Positions 1 through 9,982 of a stretch of DNA of 64,000 nt are shown piece after piece. Where the stretch lies: positions 62,001 through 126,000 of the forward strand of contig CP070277.1 of assembly GCA_016916535.1 (NCBI GenBank), in the 5' to 3' direction. Each line of letters begins with the position of its first letter. The stretch's first letter is position 1. Position numbers and translations under genes: made by a program. Source of the DNA: Dysgonomonadaceae bacterium zrk40 (lineage in GTDB: Bacteria; Bacteroidota; Bacteroidia; Bacteroidales; Dysgonomonadaceae). Under the pieces are notes generated by a model. It had not been told where the DNA came from. It ran no database searches and worked only from the letters and a program-made list of their open reading frames with translations.

Positions 1-2
1 CA

Positions 3-3000
3 GACGTTACCCGCCATGATGCCGGCACAATCCATGACCGGCTCAACCCGTCGGTCGATCCGTCGGTCATTCTCATGAACCCGCCATTTTCGGCCGCCCC
101 GGGCGTCACTCGCCGTTACAGGGCCGCGACCGCGCATCATTTGCGCTCTGCCCTCGCCCGACTTCGCCCTGGCGGCCGCCTTGTGTTGATTTCCGGCGCT
201 TCCTTTACGGCGCAGTCGCATTCGTGGCGCTCGTTCTTCAACGACCTGCAGCAAACGGCTTCAGTTGTCTTCACCGCTTCGATTTCGGGCAAAGCCTATG
301 CCCGGCATGGCACGACCGTCGAGACGCGCCTGACCGTGTTCGACAAGGTGCCGCAGACGGTCGAGCCGCTAGCGTTTGCGCGCTGCGAAACCGCGGGCGA
401 GCTGCTGGACCTTGTGGTTGAGCACTGCCCTGCCCGACTGGCAACGACGACTTCCTCGACAACGCCGCACCCGGCTCCGGCCGCCCCGGCATTGGCACAG
501 ATCCGCGCCAAGGCACGCGCGACCGTTAAAACCTCGACAGCGCATCCCCTGGACAACGCCGAGATCTGCGACGTCGCCTATCAGGCCCGCGACGACATCA
601 GCGCTGGCGGTCAGGGCTCCGATGAAATCTATGAGCCCTACGAGGTTCAGACGATCGCGATCGATCACGCCAAGCCGCATCCTGGCGAACTGGTTCAGTC
701 GGCCGCCATGGCGTCCGTACAGGCCCCGCTTCCTTCTTATCGGCCCCGCCTTCCAGCGCAGCTGATAGCCGATGGCGTCTTGTCAGCCCCTCAGCTCGAA
801 ACCGTGATCTATGCCGGCGAGGCCCATGAGACGTTTCTGAAAGGCACTTACGATGTGGTCGACGACTTTGCGTCGATCCAGCCGGCAAAGGTTGAAGCCA
901 GCGCGTTTTCGGTCGAAGCGCTGCCGGAGGACGCCTCGAAGACCGTCCTGAAAAGCGCACGGTTCCGGCGCGGTTTCTTTCTCGGTGATGGGACCGGTTG
1001 CGGCAAGGGTCGACAGGTCGCGGCCGTCATTCTCGACAACTGGTTGAAGGGGCGCCGTAAGGCGCTGTGGATCTCGCGCAGCGACAAGCTCATCGAGGAT
1101 GCCCGGCGTGACTGGCAGGCGCTCGGCGGCGTGGCCGCCGATATCATTCCGATTTCAAGTTTTCCGCAAGGACGGTCGATCCCTGATCAGCCGGGTATTC
1201 TGTTCGTGACCTATGCCACGCTTCGCAGCCAGGCCAGGCAGGACAAGAAAAGCCGCCTTGCGCAGATCCTCGACTGGATCGGTCATGACTTCGACGGTGT
1301 GATCGCGTTCGATGAAGCCCATGCAATGGCCAATGCCGTCAGCGCCAAAGGCGAGCGCGGCGAACGCAAGCCATCGGAGCAGGGTCGCGTTGGGCTTCTC
1401 CTGCAGAATGCCGTTCCGAGCGCGCGCGTGCTCTATGTGTCGGCGACCGGAGCCACAACGGTCAGCAATTTGGCCTATGCCTCACGGCTCGGCCTTTGGC
1501 AGACCGGCGACTTTCCGTTCAGCACGCGGGCCGATTTCATCGCCTCCATGGAAGACGGCGGGATCGCCGCCATGGAGGTGATTTCACGCGACCTGAAGGC
1601 GCTTGGCCTCTATACGGCTCGCCTGCTTTCGTTCAAGGATGTCGAGTATGAGATGCTCGTACATGAGCTGACCGAGGCACAGACCGAGATCTATGACGCC
1701 TATGCCAACGCGTATCAGATCATTCACCAGAACCTTGAGAAGGCGCTGGAAGCCGTCGGTATCACGGCGGACGGAGCAACGCTTAATCCGCGCGCCAAAA
1801 GCGCCGCGCGATCGGCGTTCGAGGGCAACAAACAGCGGTTCTTCAACCATCTGATCACCGCGATGAAATGCCCTTCGGTGTTGCGGGCGATCCAGGCGGA
1901 CATCGATGATGGTCATGCGCCCGTCGTCCAGATCGTCTCGACCGGCGAGGCGCTGATGGAGCGCCGTATCGCGGAAATCCCGCCATCGGAGTGGAACGAC
2001 CTCAATGTAGACGTGACGCCCCGCGAATATGTGCTGGACTATCTCAACAGCTCCTTTCCGACCCAGCTATTCGAAGCCTTCGAGGACGAGAACGGGGAAC
2101 TGCGCTCCCGCCCGGTTCACGATGCAAACGGCAATCCGGTTGTCAGCCGGGAAGCGCTCGAAGCGCGTGATGAGCTCATCGAGCATCTTGGCGCCTTGCC
2201 TCCCGTTCAGTCGGCGCTTGACCAGATCATTTGCCATTTCGGGACCGAACAGGTGGCCGAAATCACCGGCCGCTCGCGCCGGATCGTCAAGACGCGCGAC
2301 GGGCGCATGAAACTGGAGCGCCGTCCGGCATCGTCGAACTACTCCGAAACCGATGCGTTCATGGGCGACAGCAAGAAAATACTGGCATTCTCGGACGCCG
2401 GCGGGACCGGCCGTTCATATCATGCCGATCTTGCAGCGACGAATAGGCGCAAGCGTGTCCATTATCTGCTTGAAGCCGGATGGCGCGCGGATGCGGCCAT
2501 TCAGGGGCTTGGACGCACGCACAGGACCAATCAGGCGCAACCGCCCTTGTTCCGCCCCTGTGCGACCAATGTGAAAGGCGAGAAGCGGTTCCTGTCCACG
2601 ATCGCACGTCGCCTCGACAGTCTTGGCGCCATCACCAAAGGTCAGCGCCAGACTGGCGGTCAAAATATGTTCCGACCGGAAGACAATCTGGAGAGCGACT
2701 ACGCCCGCGCTGCATTGCGCCGGTTCTTCAGCCAGCTCTATGCTGGCAAGATTCCGTCGTGCTCGCTGACGAAGTTCGAGGAGGTGACCGGTCTGGCGCT
2801 GACCGATCATGACGGGTCGCTACGCGAAACCCTGCCCCCGATCAGCCAGTTTCTCAACCGCTGCCTGGCGCTCACGATTGCCATGCAGAACACGGTGTTT
2901 GAAGCATTCACCCAAATCCTCGACGGGATCGTCGAAGAGGCGATTGAGGCTGGCACCTATGAGGTCGGCCTTGAGACGCTCACGGGTGAACGCTTCACCG

Positions 3001-3812
3001 TCAAAAAGCGCGTGCCGATCTACGAACACGGTCACAGCAAGACCGAGATCCTGACGATCGAGAGGCTGACCCGCAACAAACCGATGTCGCTCGACGATGC
3101 GCGCCGGTTTCTGGAGCGTCAGCCTGACGCCCAAGCCTATCTCGACAAGAAGACCGGCGACGCTGCCATTGTTATCCCATCGGCGACCTGGTTCACCGAA
3201 GCGGGCGATCCGATCCGGCGCGTGCAGTTGATCCAGCCGATGTTTAAAAAGGCGATGCACCGATCGACGCTGGCGGATTCCAGCTGGAAGCCGATCGATC
3301 GCGTTGCGTTCGAAAGGGCATGGGCAACCAAGGTTGAGACCATCCCCCAATTCGACACATCGACGATCACGATTGTCGCCGGCCTTCTGCTGCCGATCTG
3401 GCAGCACCTTCCACAGTCCAACACGCAGGTCTACCGCCTCACTGCCGAGGACGGAGAGCGTATCCTGGGCCGCATGCTGACCCATATCGATGCGGTCAAT
3501 TTCGCGGCTCAGCTTGGCGTTTTGGATGCCATCAAGCTTGATCCCGAGGAGGTGCTGAAAGCCCTCCTCATTGGCAATGCCCAATTCACATTGTCCAATA
3601 AAATCAAGCTTCGGCGGTCGAAAGTGATGGATCGCCACCGCATCGAGATGCTAGACTTCAAACCGAGGGATTTGAAAGCTTTCAAGGCGCTTGGCTGCTA
3701 CACGGAGACCATCGCATGGAAGACACGCCTTTTCGTTCCGGACGACGAAAGCGTTCTCGCAAAAGTGCTGGAAGGCACGAAAATCGTCGCAGTCAGGGAG
3801 AGGTGGACATGA
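3..3812 (+). CDS. N6-methylase/strawberry-notch helicase fusion, 5' end cut by window edge
   Basis: The frame stays open to the left edge of the window and reads an N6-adenine methyltransferase motif IV (NPPF) at the ATG at 75, so that ATG is internal and the gene starts outside. Counting from 75, a Walker A-like GDGTGCGKG lies near residue 304, DEAH near 413 and a helicase motif VI-like GLGRTHRTNQ near 812. This order (methylase, SF2 helicase N-terminal part, helicase C domain) is that of the large strawberry-notch proteins common on rhizobial plasmids and phages. They are thought to act on DNA, but their role is not settled. The stop overlaps the next start (ATGA), so the Toprim gene is probably cotranscribed. 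Confidence 0.85.
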   Translation, partial: DVTRHDAGTIHDRLNPSVDPSVILMNPPFSAAPGVTRRYRAATAHHLRSALARLRPGGRLVLISGASFTAQSHSWRSFFNDLQQTASVVFTASISGKAYARHGTTVETRLTVFDKVPQTVEPLAFARCETAGELLDLVVEHCPARLATTTSSTTPHPAPAAPALAQIRAKARATVKTSTAHPLDNAEICDVAYQARDDISAGGQGSDEIYEPYEVQTIAIDHAKPHPGELVQSAAMASVQAPLPSYRPRLPAQLIADGVLSAPQLETVIYAGEAHETFLKGTYDVVDDFASIQPAKVEASAFSVEALPEDASKTVLKSARFRRGFFLGDGTGCGKGRQVAAVILDNWLKGRRKALWISRSDKLIEDARRDWQALGGVAADIIPISSFPQGRSIPDQPGILFVTYATLRSQARQDKKSRLAQILDWIGHDFDGVIAFDEAHAMANAVSAKGERGERKPSEQGRVGLLLQNAVPSARVLYVSATGATTVSNLAYASRLGLWQTGDFPFSTRADFIASMEDGGIAAMEVISRDLKALGLYTARLLSFKDVEYEMLVHELTEAQTEIYDAYANAYQIIHQNLEKALEAVGITADGATLNPRAKSAARSAFEGNKQRFFNHLITAMKCPSVLRAIQADIDDGHAPVVQIVSTGEALMERRIAEIPPSEWNDLNVDVTPREYVLDYLNSSFPTQLFEAFEDENGELRSRPVHDANGNPVVSREALEARDELIEHLGALPPVQSALDQIICHFGTEQVAEITGRSRRIVKTRDGRMKLERRPASSNYSETDAFMGDSKKILAFSDAGGTGRSYHADLAATNRRKRVHYLLEAGWRADAAIQGLGRTHRTNQAQPPLFRPCATNVKGEKRFLSTIARRLDSLGAITKGQRQTGGQNMFRPEDNLESDYARAALRRFFSQLYAGKIPSCSLTKFEEVTGLALTDHDGSLRETLPPISQFLNRCLALTIAMQNTVFEAFTQILDGIVEEAIEAGTYEVGLETLTGERFTVKKRVPIYEHGHSKTEILTIERLTRNKPMSLDDARRFLERQPDAQAYLDKKTGDAAIVIPSATWFTEAGDPIRRVQLIQPMFKKAMHRSTLADSSWKPIDRVAFERAWATKVETIPQFDTSTITIVAGLLLPIWQHLPQSNTQVYRLTAEDGERILGRMLTHIDAVNFAAQLGVLDAIKLDPEEVLKALLIGNAQFTLSNKIKLRRSKVMDRHRIEMLDFKPRDLKAFKALGCYTETIAWKTRLFVPDDESVLAKVLEGTKIVAVRERWT

Positions 3813-4855
3813 TTTCTGCCTCCCAACTTTCCGATCAGCTCGCTGCGCGAACCGAACAGTTCTGCCGGACCTATCTGCCCGCCGGTCGGCGGGCGGGCAA
3901 CTATTGGCAGGTGGGGAACAAGTACGGTGACCCCGGTAGATCCATGGCCGTGCGTCTTCAAGACGCCGGCACGCGCAGGGCTGGCAAGTGGGCCGATCGT
4001 GCGACCCATGAATATGGTGATCTTCTCGATCTGCTGGAGAGTATCGTCGGGACAGGCAGTTTTTCCGAAACCTGCAAGGAAGCACGCCGTTTCCTGAATC
4101 TGCCGGAAGTGTCGGCTGATCTTGGGCGAGCCGGGAACGATCAAGAGAAGCCACCCTCCAATTTCGATCAGGTCGAATCCGGCCGAAAGCTCTTCTCCTA
4201 CGGCAAACTGTTCAAGGATACGCCCGTAGAGCGCTATCTGCGCGGGCGAGATATCAGCCGCTTCGGGCCAGCCCTCAAGTATCATCCCCGCGTTTTCTTC
4301 CGCGATGAGGACGGTCAGTCCCGGCAGTTGCCTGCCATGCTGGCGGCCGTGACGGATAATGACGGCGTGGTCATGGCATGTGCGCGGACCTGGCTCGATC
4401 TGAAAAACAACTCTGTCGCGCGCATCGCCGAACCCAAGCGGGTTTCGGGCCAGCTCTACGGCAACGCCGTGCGGTTTCACTCAAGCAAGGCGGGCGGTGA
4501 CATCATCGCCGGAGAAGGCATTGAAACAGTGCTGTCCATCGGCTCGGTGTATCCGGGCGCGGAGCTGGCAGCCTGTCTGACGGCAACGCATCTGTCTCTG
4601 TTCGATCCGCCATCGAGCTGCACGCGGCTGTTCATCGGCCGCGACAACGATGATGCCGGCGAACTGGCAAACCGCCAGTTGCGCAGCCGGGCCGAAGAAC
4701 GAGGCATCGAGGTGGTCGATCTTGTGCCGACGCTCGACGACTTCAACGACGATCTGCGGAAGTTCGGCAGGCAGATCCTGCGGGAAAACCTCAACCGGCA
4801 GATCATGGCGGCGATCACCAGGCCGGTACCATGGGCCAGTCTGCGCATGCCATAA
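3809..4855 (+). CDS. Toprim-domain protein (primase-like)
   Basis: A 348-residue protein starting at the ATG that overlaps the upstream stop by four bases. The N-terminal third is a DUF7146-like region. A Toprim fold follows in the C-terminal half: the acidic motif GEGIETVLS near residue 234 and the DxD-like GRDNDDAG near residue 277. Proteins of this type resemble the Toprim/primase part of phage and plasmid primase-helicases and usually sit beside strawberry-notch genes on alphaproteobacterial plasmids. Its likely partner is the upstream methylase-helicase, in DNA processing during plasmid transfer or replication; that role is inferred. Confidence 0.75.
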   Translation: MISASQLSDQLAARTEQFCRTYLPAGRRAGNYWQVGNKYGDPGRSMAVRLQDAGTRRAGKWADRATHEYGDLLDLLESIVGTGSFSETCKEARRFLNLPEVSADLGRAGNDQEKPPSNFDQVESGRKLFSYGKLFKDTPVERYLRGRDISRFGPALKYHPRVFFRDEDGQSRQLPAMLAAVTDNDGVVMACARTWLDLKNNSVARIAEPKRVSGQLYGNAVRFHSSKAGGDIIAGEGIETVLSIGSVYPGAELAACLTATHLSLFDPPSSCTRLFIGRDNDDAGELANRQLRSRAEERGIEVVDLVPTLDDFNDDLRKFGRQILRENLNRQIMAAITRPVPWASLRMP

Positions 4856-5128
4856 CGGTTGGCCGGCGTGCGGTCTCGCCTGACAAGTCGTTTTCCGTAG
4901 CGGCTTGTATGGCTTTGGCGATGAACCGAAAGCCGACCGCAAAGGCGGCTGGCAGGACAAAGGACAACCCCGCCTCTCAACAAAAGCGGTTTCCACCTTC
5001 GGTGGACCCTCCCCTTTTCTTTTCGGTTCGGGTCCAGCGCTTGCGCTCGGCCCTACGGGTGTCAGCCCTGCCCTTTCGGTTCTTTTATCGCCCCATACAA
5101 ACCGCAAGGAAAACGAGAGGACGAACCG
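4856..5128 (+). other. Non-coding spacer before the DUF2493 gene
   Basis: About 270 bases without a convincing gene. It holds two short imperfect repeats of a pyrimidine-rich stretch (cccttttcttttcggttc and gccctttcggttctttt). From memory, similar spacers precede DUF2493/DUF736-type genes on rhizobial plasmids, so it may be a leader or promoter region. A ribosome-binding site (gagagg) sits just before the ATG at 5129. Confidence 0.4.
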
Positions 5129-6049
5129 ATGAACGCCTACACAACCGAAGTTCAGCAGCCGCAGAGCCCGACCGCGCACCTCCTCCAAGAAATCGCCCTC
5201 TTTGGCTACCGCCCGAACGGCGATGAGCACGACTACCGCCCTCTTCCCAACGCAGAGACTGTTGAGATCGGTGTCGCCGGCATATTCGAAAGCCTCGAAA
5301 CCATGTTCACCAACACCCGGCTGGAAGACGAACTGTCCGAGGTGCTGTGGGCCGTCGCCAATGTGTTTCACCGCCGTCTGACCCGAGCGCAGAAGAAGCT
5401 CGATGACAATGAAGCCGAACAGCGAAGCTTGATCGCTGTGCAGGATGGCAGTGAGATCAGCAGCGTCGAACTGGAAAGGAAAGCTGCCGAAGGGGATACG
5501 CTGACTGAAATGCGCAATGCCTTCGAGGCGATGCGAGATCTTGCCGCGGATCACTATAGGGTAAGCGTCGGCTGTGAATGGCTACCGCGCACTGGTTCAA
5601 AGACCTCGTTCAATGGGCTTACCGCAGCGGTTATCGACAGTCGCGACTATCTCGCCAGGAAGCGCCACGAAGAGAAGGAAATCTATTGCCCGACCGGCAC
5701 CAAGATCGCGTTCACGGGCGGCGCCGACTATCAGGACCACGAGACCATCTTCCATGCTCTCGACCAGACGCACAAAAAGTACCCGGATATGGTTCTGATC
5801 CACGGCGGTTCGCCCAAGGGGGCCGAGCTCATCGCCGCCAAATGGGCAGAACTTCGCAAGGTGGCGCAGGTGGTTTGCAAGCCCGACTGGACCGCGCACC
5901 GCAACAAGTCCGCGCCCTTCAAGCGCAACGACAAGATTGTCGAAATGATGCCCAAGGGGATGATCGTCACGCCCGGTAATGGCATCAACCAGAACCTGGC
6001 CGACAAGGCACGCAAGGCAGGTATTCCGCTCATGAAGGTCGGCTTCTAG
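5129..6049 (+). CDS. DUF2493 (SLOG-like) plasmid protein
   Basis: A 306-residue protein. The N-terminal 190 residues are predicted mainly helical and are not recognised. The C-terminal part is the DUF2493/YspA-type Rossmann-like domain, with KIAFTGGADYQDHETI near residue 190 and IHGGSPKGAELIAAKWA near residue 225. SLOG-superfamily domains bind nucleotide-derived ligands, but the function of the DUF2493 branch is unknown. The gene belongs to the plasmid backbone together with the DUF736 genes that follow on the opposite strand. Confidence 0.8.
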   Translation: MNAYTTEVQQPQSPTAHLLQEIALFGYRPNGDEHDYRPLPNAETVEIGVAGIFESLETMFTNTRLEDELSEVLWAVANVFHRRLTRAQKKLDDNEAEQRSLIAVQDGSEISSVELERKAAEGDTLTEMRNAFEAMRDLAADHYRVSVGCEWLPRTGSKTSFNGLTAAVIDSRDYLARKRHEEKEIYCPTGTKIAFTGGADYQDHETIFHALDQTHKKYPDMVLIHGGSPKGAELIAAKWAELRKVAQVVCKPDWTAHRNKSAPFKRNDKIVEMMPKGMIVTPGNGINQNLADKARKAGIPLMKVGF

Positions 6050-6111
6050 GCCGATCTTCATCCCCTGAAGCAAAGGGCCAACGCCGAAGCGCCGGCCCTG
6101 GATTTGGCTGT

Positions 6112-6444
6112 CTAATCGCGCCAGAAGATCACTGACATGAGCTTGTCATCGATCTCGCCCGGATACTTGCCAAGATTTGCCCGCACAGTGCGTCCCGGCA
6201 TATGCACCGACATCTGAAAGTACTCCTGACCCTGTTCGTTCTTACGCCGCCAAACTGCCCCGATCTCCACCTCCCGGTCTTTCGGGGTTTTGCCGTAAAC
6301 GCGATATGCAGGTGAGCCTTCATTGTTGTTGTCAAGTTTGACGCCGCGAATGTCTTCGTCAAACTCAAGCGATGCGATATTGCCTTCGAATGTTTCCCGC
6401 GTTGCGTCAAACTGCACGTAGTTCAAGCGCTCCATATTCTTCAT
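6112..6444 (-). CDS. DUF736 family protein
   Basis: A 110-residue protein. The start chosen is MKNMERLNY at 6444; the frame runs open to 6573 but the extra N-terminus is proline-rich and unlike the family, and a second Met three codons on (6435) is possible. DUF736 hallmarks are an N-terminal beta-rich part, then REVEIGAVWRR and EYFQMSVHMPG, ending in a short C-terminal tail. These small proteins are abundant on alphaproteobacterial plasmids and integrative elements; their function is unknown. A related gene lies upstream on the same strand (6764-7120). Confidence 0.8.
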   Translation of the reverse strand: MKNMERLNYVQFDATRETFEGNIASLEFDEDIRGVKLDNNNEGSPAYRVYGKTPKDREVEIGAVWRRKNEQGQEYFQMSVHMPGRTVRANLGKYPGEIDDKLMSVIFWRD

Positions 6445-6586
6445 TTCTTGCTCCGTCGATTGCGTTGTTTTCAACGGTCCGCCATGGGCAAGGCATCCAT
6501 TCCTTTTCCCTGGAAAACCAAGTTTTCCGGGGGCAAAGGAGGGAGGGCGCTGCCCGCCCGACGGCTTTTTCATTCACTGTCATGAC

Positions 6587-6642
6587 ACATCTGTTGAGGT
6601 GGTGCGGCCGCAGGCGAAGCCGAGGCACGGTTCAACAGATGT
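6587..6642. repeat. 11-bp perfect inverted repeat in the gap between the DUF736 genes
   Basis: ACATCTGTTGA at 6587-6597 is repeated in inverted form at 6632-6642 (TCAACAGATGT), with a GC-rich 34-bp spacer. It lies upstream of the DUF736 gene at 6112-6444. It could be a hairpin or a protein-binding site; no T-tract follows, so it is not a standard terminator. Confidence 0.45.
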
Positions 6643-6763
6643 CATCTGCCTTGCAGATGCTTGGTCATTGACAGCGAAGGGAAAAGATGGCGGCGGACTT
6701 CGAGACAAAGCCGCAGCCAATTGGCCGCGACCTTATTGCTGGAAGCACTTTGCGCGCGCTTGT

Positions 6764-7120
6764 TTAAACCGCGGTCGCCGTATCAGACGTCGTCGCGATG
6801 TTTTGAGAAGAAAGAGGCAGGAATGCGACTGTTCGTGGATCATCGGTCAAGTCTGCTTCGAACGGGCCGCCTGGGAGTGACACGCGTAAATGCAGATATT
6901 CATTCCCATTCGCGTCGAAGCGTTTTCCGATGCCGCCGATCGCGACTTTTCGGCCGCGCGGTGAATACCCGAACATCTGGAAGTTATAAGGTCCCGACGG
7001 TTCGCCAATGATATGATACAGCGTACCGTTATGATGAATTTCACCCTCAAGGCCAGCTTCATTGGTAAAGCGAAGAAAATTGCGTGCTTGAGGCATGATG
7101 TCGTCCCGAATTTGATGCAT
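6764..7120 (-). CDS. DUF736-like protein, divergent paralogue
   Basis: A 118-residue protein, or 110 if the start is the Met at 7096 (MPQARNFLRF), which matches the usual DUF736 N-terminus better. The centre (VAIGGIGKRFDANGNEY then LHLRVSLPG) aligns with REVEIGAVWRRKNEQGQEY and QMSVHMPG of the neighbour at 6112-6444, so the two are paralogues. The C-terminal tail is unrelated and threonine/alanine-rich. Function unknown. Flanking bases are poorer in GC than the surroundings. Confidence 0.65.
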   Translation of the reverse strand: MHQIRDDIMPQARNFLRFTNEAGLEGEIHHNGTLYHIIGEPSGPYNFQMFGYSPRGRKVAIGGIGKRFDANGNEYLHLRVSLPGGPFEADLTDDPRTVAFLPLSSQNIATTSDTATAV

Positions 7121-7222
7121 TGCAGAGGTGTACTACACCCTTTAATCAATCGGCTAAATTGCGGAGTGTCAACGAATCCTGAGCATTTGATGACAGTTTT
7201 CACTAAGACTTTCGTATCAATT

Positions 7223-7825
7223 CTAACGGACGACGACGTGGGTGCCTACGCCTACACGATCATATAAATCAATGGCATCGCTGTTGAGCAGGCGGATGCA
7301 GCCACTCGAAACTGACTTTCCAATCGAAGACGGATCATTCGTGCCGTGAATACGATAGAGCGTGTCGGTGCCATCCTGGTAAAGGTATAGGGCGCGAGCG
7401 CCGAGCGGATTCGTCTCGCTGCCGGGCAGTCCCGTGGCTATAGGTGCGTTCACCTTTGGACGGTCGCGTATCATTGAGCTCGTTGGCGTCCAGGTCGGCC
7501 ATTCGGCTTTCCTCCCAATGACAGCCTTTCCCGAAAAGTCATGGCCTTCTCTGCCGACTGCCACGTTGTAGGCCAGCGCCGTGTCGGCCTCCTGGACAAG
7601 ATAGAGCTTGTGGTCATCCGGCTCTACGATGATTGTTCCGGGCGGTTCTGTTGTCTTGAAGCTAATCAGCGATGGCCCGCCGCCGCTTTTCTGCTGGTCG
7701 GCATCTATTGTCACTTCCGTCGAAGGATCCGCGACGCAACCGAGAAGAAGGAAGACTATGACTAGGGACGCCAGTGCTCCCGTAATCTGAATTGGTTTCG
7801 GCATTTCCAGCTGCATCGCCTGCAT
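7223..7825 (-). CDS. L,D-transpeptidase (YkuD family) lipoprotein
   Basis: A 200-residue exported protein. A hydrophobic N-terminus ends in the lipobox LLLGC, so it is probably anchored as a lipoprotein. The YkuD catalytic domain fills the rest, with the signature IHGTNDPSS followed by SSGCIRLLN: the His and the catalytic Cys in SxGCIR are both present. Family members cross-link peptidoglycan through meso-diaminopimelate or attach proteins to it. Starts at 7825, 7816 and 7804 are all possible; the lipoprotein signal begins at MPKPIQITG (7804). It is upstream of the replication region on the opposite strand and shows no operon partner. Confidence 0.85.
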   Translation of the reverse strand: MQAMQLEMPKPIQITGALASLVIVFLLLGCVADPSTEVTIDADQQKSGGGPSLISFKTTEPPGTIIVEPDDHKLYLVQEADTALAYNVAVGREGHDFSGKAVIGRKAEWPTWTPTSSMIRDRPKVNAPIATGLPGSETNPLGARALYLYQDGTDTLYRIHGTNDPSSIGKSVSSGCIRLLNSDAIDLYDRVGVGTHVVVR

Positions 7826-8704
7826 TGAGCGAAAAGGACGGCCATGGTGTTATCATGCGCGATCCCAATGACTAGTGTCACTAGCGTCATGAAGTCTGAC
7901 AGCTTGGCCTTCGCCAGTCTAGGCGACGAGGTGGCGAAGCGCACCACTTTTCCAGGATTTTGAGGTCGGTCCAAGCGATATGTGAAAAGCCCCAAAAGCT
8001 CTCCCCACGCGAGAGAACGCGCCCGGCTGCGCGGGTGACGTGATGCCAGGCGGTCTGCTTCACGGCAGAGAATTATGGCGCATGTGCTACGAAGTCGCCC
8101 GAGCGTTAGTGTGGTGAAGGCCCTATGCTCACTCCGAATGGGCTCGATGCCCACCCGGCTAGCCCTCAGATCATAGATGCACTAATTTGCGTGTGGCTTT
8201 GGTCCAGAGCACATGGCGGTGCTCAGTTCGTCCACTCGAAATTTCTTAGCATCACTGCGAAGCCGATTAAAGGTAATCGTCATTTGCTACGGCGCCACCA
8301 GTCATCTCATCTGCCAGATATCTTGTGCTGGTTTGTACGATCTCCAACAATCCCGTGTGTCATTCCCAATAACCTCCCTTCTTCGAAATGTGCTCCAGAC
8401 AGACTCGTGCGATTGCCAGCCGTAAAGAATGGGATTATTGTTAGAAAAAATAGTGAGTTACTGGAATTTTGTCGTTACGCTTCCGGTTGATCCGTGGTTA
8501 ATTGATTTACGTGGCTCGACACTCGTTAGGCTGGCTGACCTAAACGGCATTCACTTCGTATTTTGCCCGGCGATGCGTTAATCTCTCGTTAACTAAAAAT
8601 ACCTTGCACGTTCGACGAATCGGTCCATACTAATAACGCTTTTTCATCAGTAACCGTATAAAAAGCGCTCTTAGAGAATTAACCGAGTCGATGGCAGTGA
8701 TTCC
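7826..8704. other. Gene-poor region upstream of repA
   Basis: About 880 bases without a protein I can support; open frames here look like shadows. Base composition drops towards repA, with AT-rich patches near 8430-8480 and 8590-8690. GTATTTT near 8558 and AAAATAC near 8597 flank TTAA-rich sequence, a possible weak stem or regulator site. In repABC replicons the repA promoter and partition or incompatibility sites often lie here; I could not identify a convincing 16-bp parS palindrome. Confidence 0.4.
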
Positions 8705-9910
8705 TTGACGACACAGTCTGTTGCAAACACCGGCAAATCCGATTTTGCCGACGAGATCCTTGATCAGGGAAAGCTTATCTCGGATAAGCTCGACCTGCTG
8801 CGCATTGAGCAGTTCCCCCCGAATGCACAGAAGGGACTGCGGCTGTTTGGCATTGCCGAGGTTGCGGAGTTTCTCGGCGTCACCCAGAACCATATCAAGA
8901 AACTGCACTTAGAGGGCAAGGGCCCCTCCCCCGTCGTTTCAGCCTCCGGCCGCCGCTCGTATTCGGCCGAGCAAATCCTAGAGTTGCGCCGTTTTCTGGA
9001 CAAGAATGGCCGCTCCGACAAGTTTTATGTGCCTCATCGTCGACCAGGTGACGATCTGCAAATTCTCTCCGTGGTCAATTTCAAGGGCGGCTCAGGCAAG
9101 ACCACGACCACGGCTCACCTCGCCCAGTATCTGGCGCTGACCGGCCACCGCGTGCTGGCGATCGACCTCGACCCGCAGGCTTCGCTCACTGCGCTGCACG
9201 GTATCCAGCCGGAGCTCGACAACTCACCGTCTCTGTTCGAGGCGTTGCGTTATGATGACCAGATCAAGCCAATCAGCGAGATCATACGCCCGACCAACTT
9301 TCCCGGACTCGATATCGTACCGGCAAATCTCGAGCTGCAGGAATATGAATATGAGACACCGCTTGCCGCCACCGACCGGTCGTCTCAGGAAGGCCGACTT
9401 TTCTTCACCCGCCTCACCAGGGCGCTGAAGGAGGTTGAAGCCGATTATGATGTCGTGGTGATCGATTGCCCGCCACAACTGGGTTACCTCACCTTGACGG
9501 CGCTGACTGCGTCGACCTCAGTGCTGATTACCGTGCATCCGCAAATGCTCGATATTCTGTCAATGAGCCAGTTCCTGCTGATGCTGGGCGGCATTCTTGA
9601 TTCAATTCGCGGCGTAGGTGCCAGCGTGAAGCTTAACTGGTTCCGCTACTTGGTGACCCGTTATGAGCCCACAGACGGACCGCAGGCACAGATGGTCGGC
9701 TTTATGCAAGCGATGTTCGGGAGCAGGATGCTCAAGAACCACATGGTCAAGTCCACAGCCATTTCCGATGCAGGTATTACCAAGCAGACGCTCTACGAGG
9801 TCGAGCGTGTACAGTTCACGCGAACGACCTATGACCGTGCGATCGGCTGCCTAAACGACGTCAATGGAGAGATTGCCGAACTCATCCACCAGGCATGGGG
9901 ACGCAAGTGA
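8705..9910 (+). CDS. repA: RepA, ParA-type plasmid partition ATPase
   Basis: A 401-residue protein starting at TTG. An N-terminal helix-turn-helix region (GIAEVAEFLGVTQNHIKKL, near residue 50) precedes the ParA/MinD ATPase with the deviant Walker A KGGSGKTTTT near residue 127 and Walker B-like VVVIDCPPQLGYLT near residue 255. RepA partitions the replicon with RepB and represses its own operon from the promoter upstream. Length and order repA-repB-repC are standard for repABC replicons of Hyphomicrobiales and Rhodobacterales. Confidence 0.95.
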   Translation: MTTQSVANTGKSDFADEILDQGKLISDKLDLLRIEQFPPNAQKGLRLFGIAEVAEFLGVTQNHIKKLHLEGKGPSPVVSASGRRSYSAEQILELRRFLDKNGRSDKFYVPHRRPGDDLQILSVVNFKGGSGKTTTTAHLAQYLALTGHRVLAIDLDPQASLTALHGIQPELDNSPSLFEALRYDDQIKPISEIIRPTNFPGLDIVPANLELQEYEYETPLAATDRSSQEGRLFFTRLTRALKEVEADYDVVVIDCPPQLGYLTLTALTASTSVLITVHPQMLDILSMSQFLLMLGGILDSIRGVGASVKLNWFRYLVTRYEPTDGPQAQMVGFMQAMFGSRMLKNHMVKSTAISDAGITKQTLYEVERVQFTRTTYDRAIGCLNDVNGEIAELIHQAWGRK

Positions 9911-9982
9911 TGTTGCCAGCCGTACGAACAGAAGTTTTTTGTCGCATCTTCAAATACTTGTCACGCGATCGGGGGGACTGAT

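Noticed and set aside
2820-3638. 272-codon minus-strand open frame
   Set aside because: Antisense to the methylase-helicase gene, with no recognisable domain; shadow frame.
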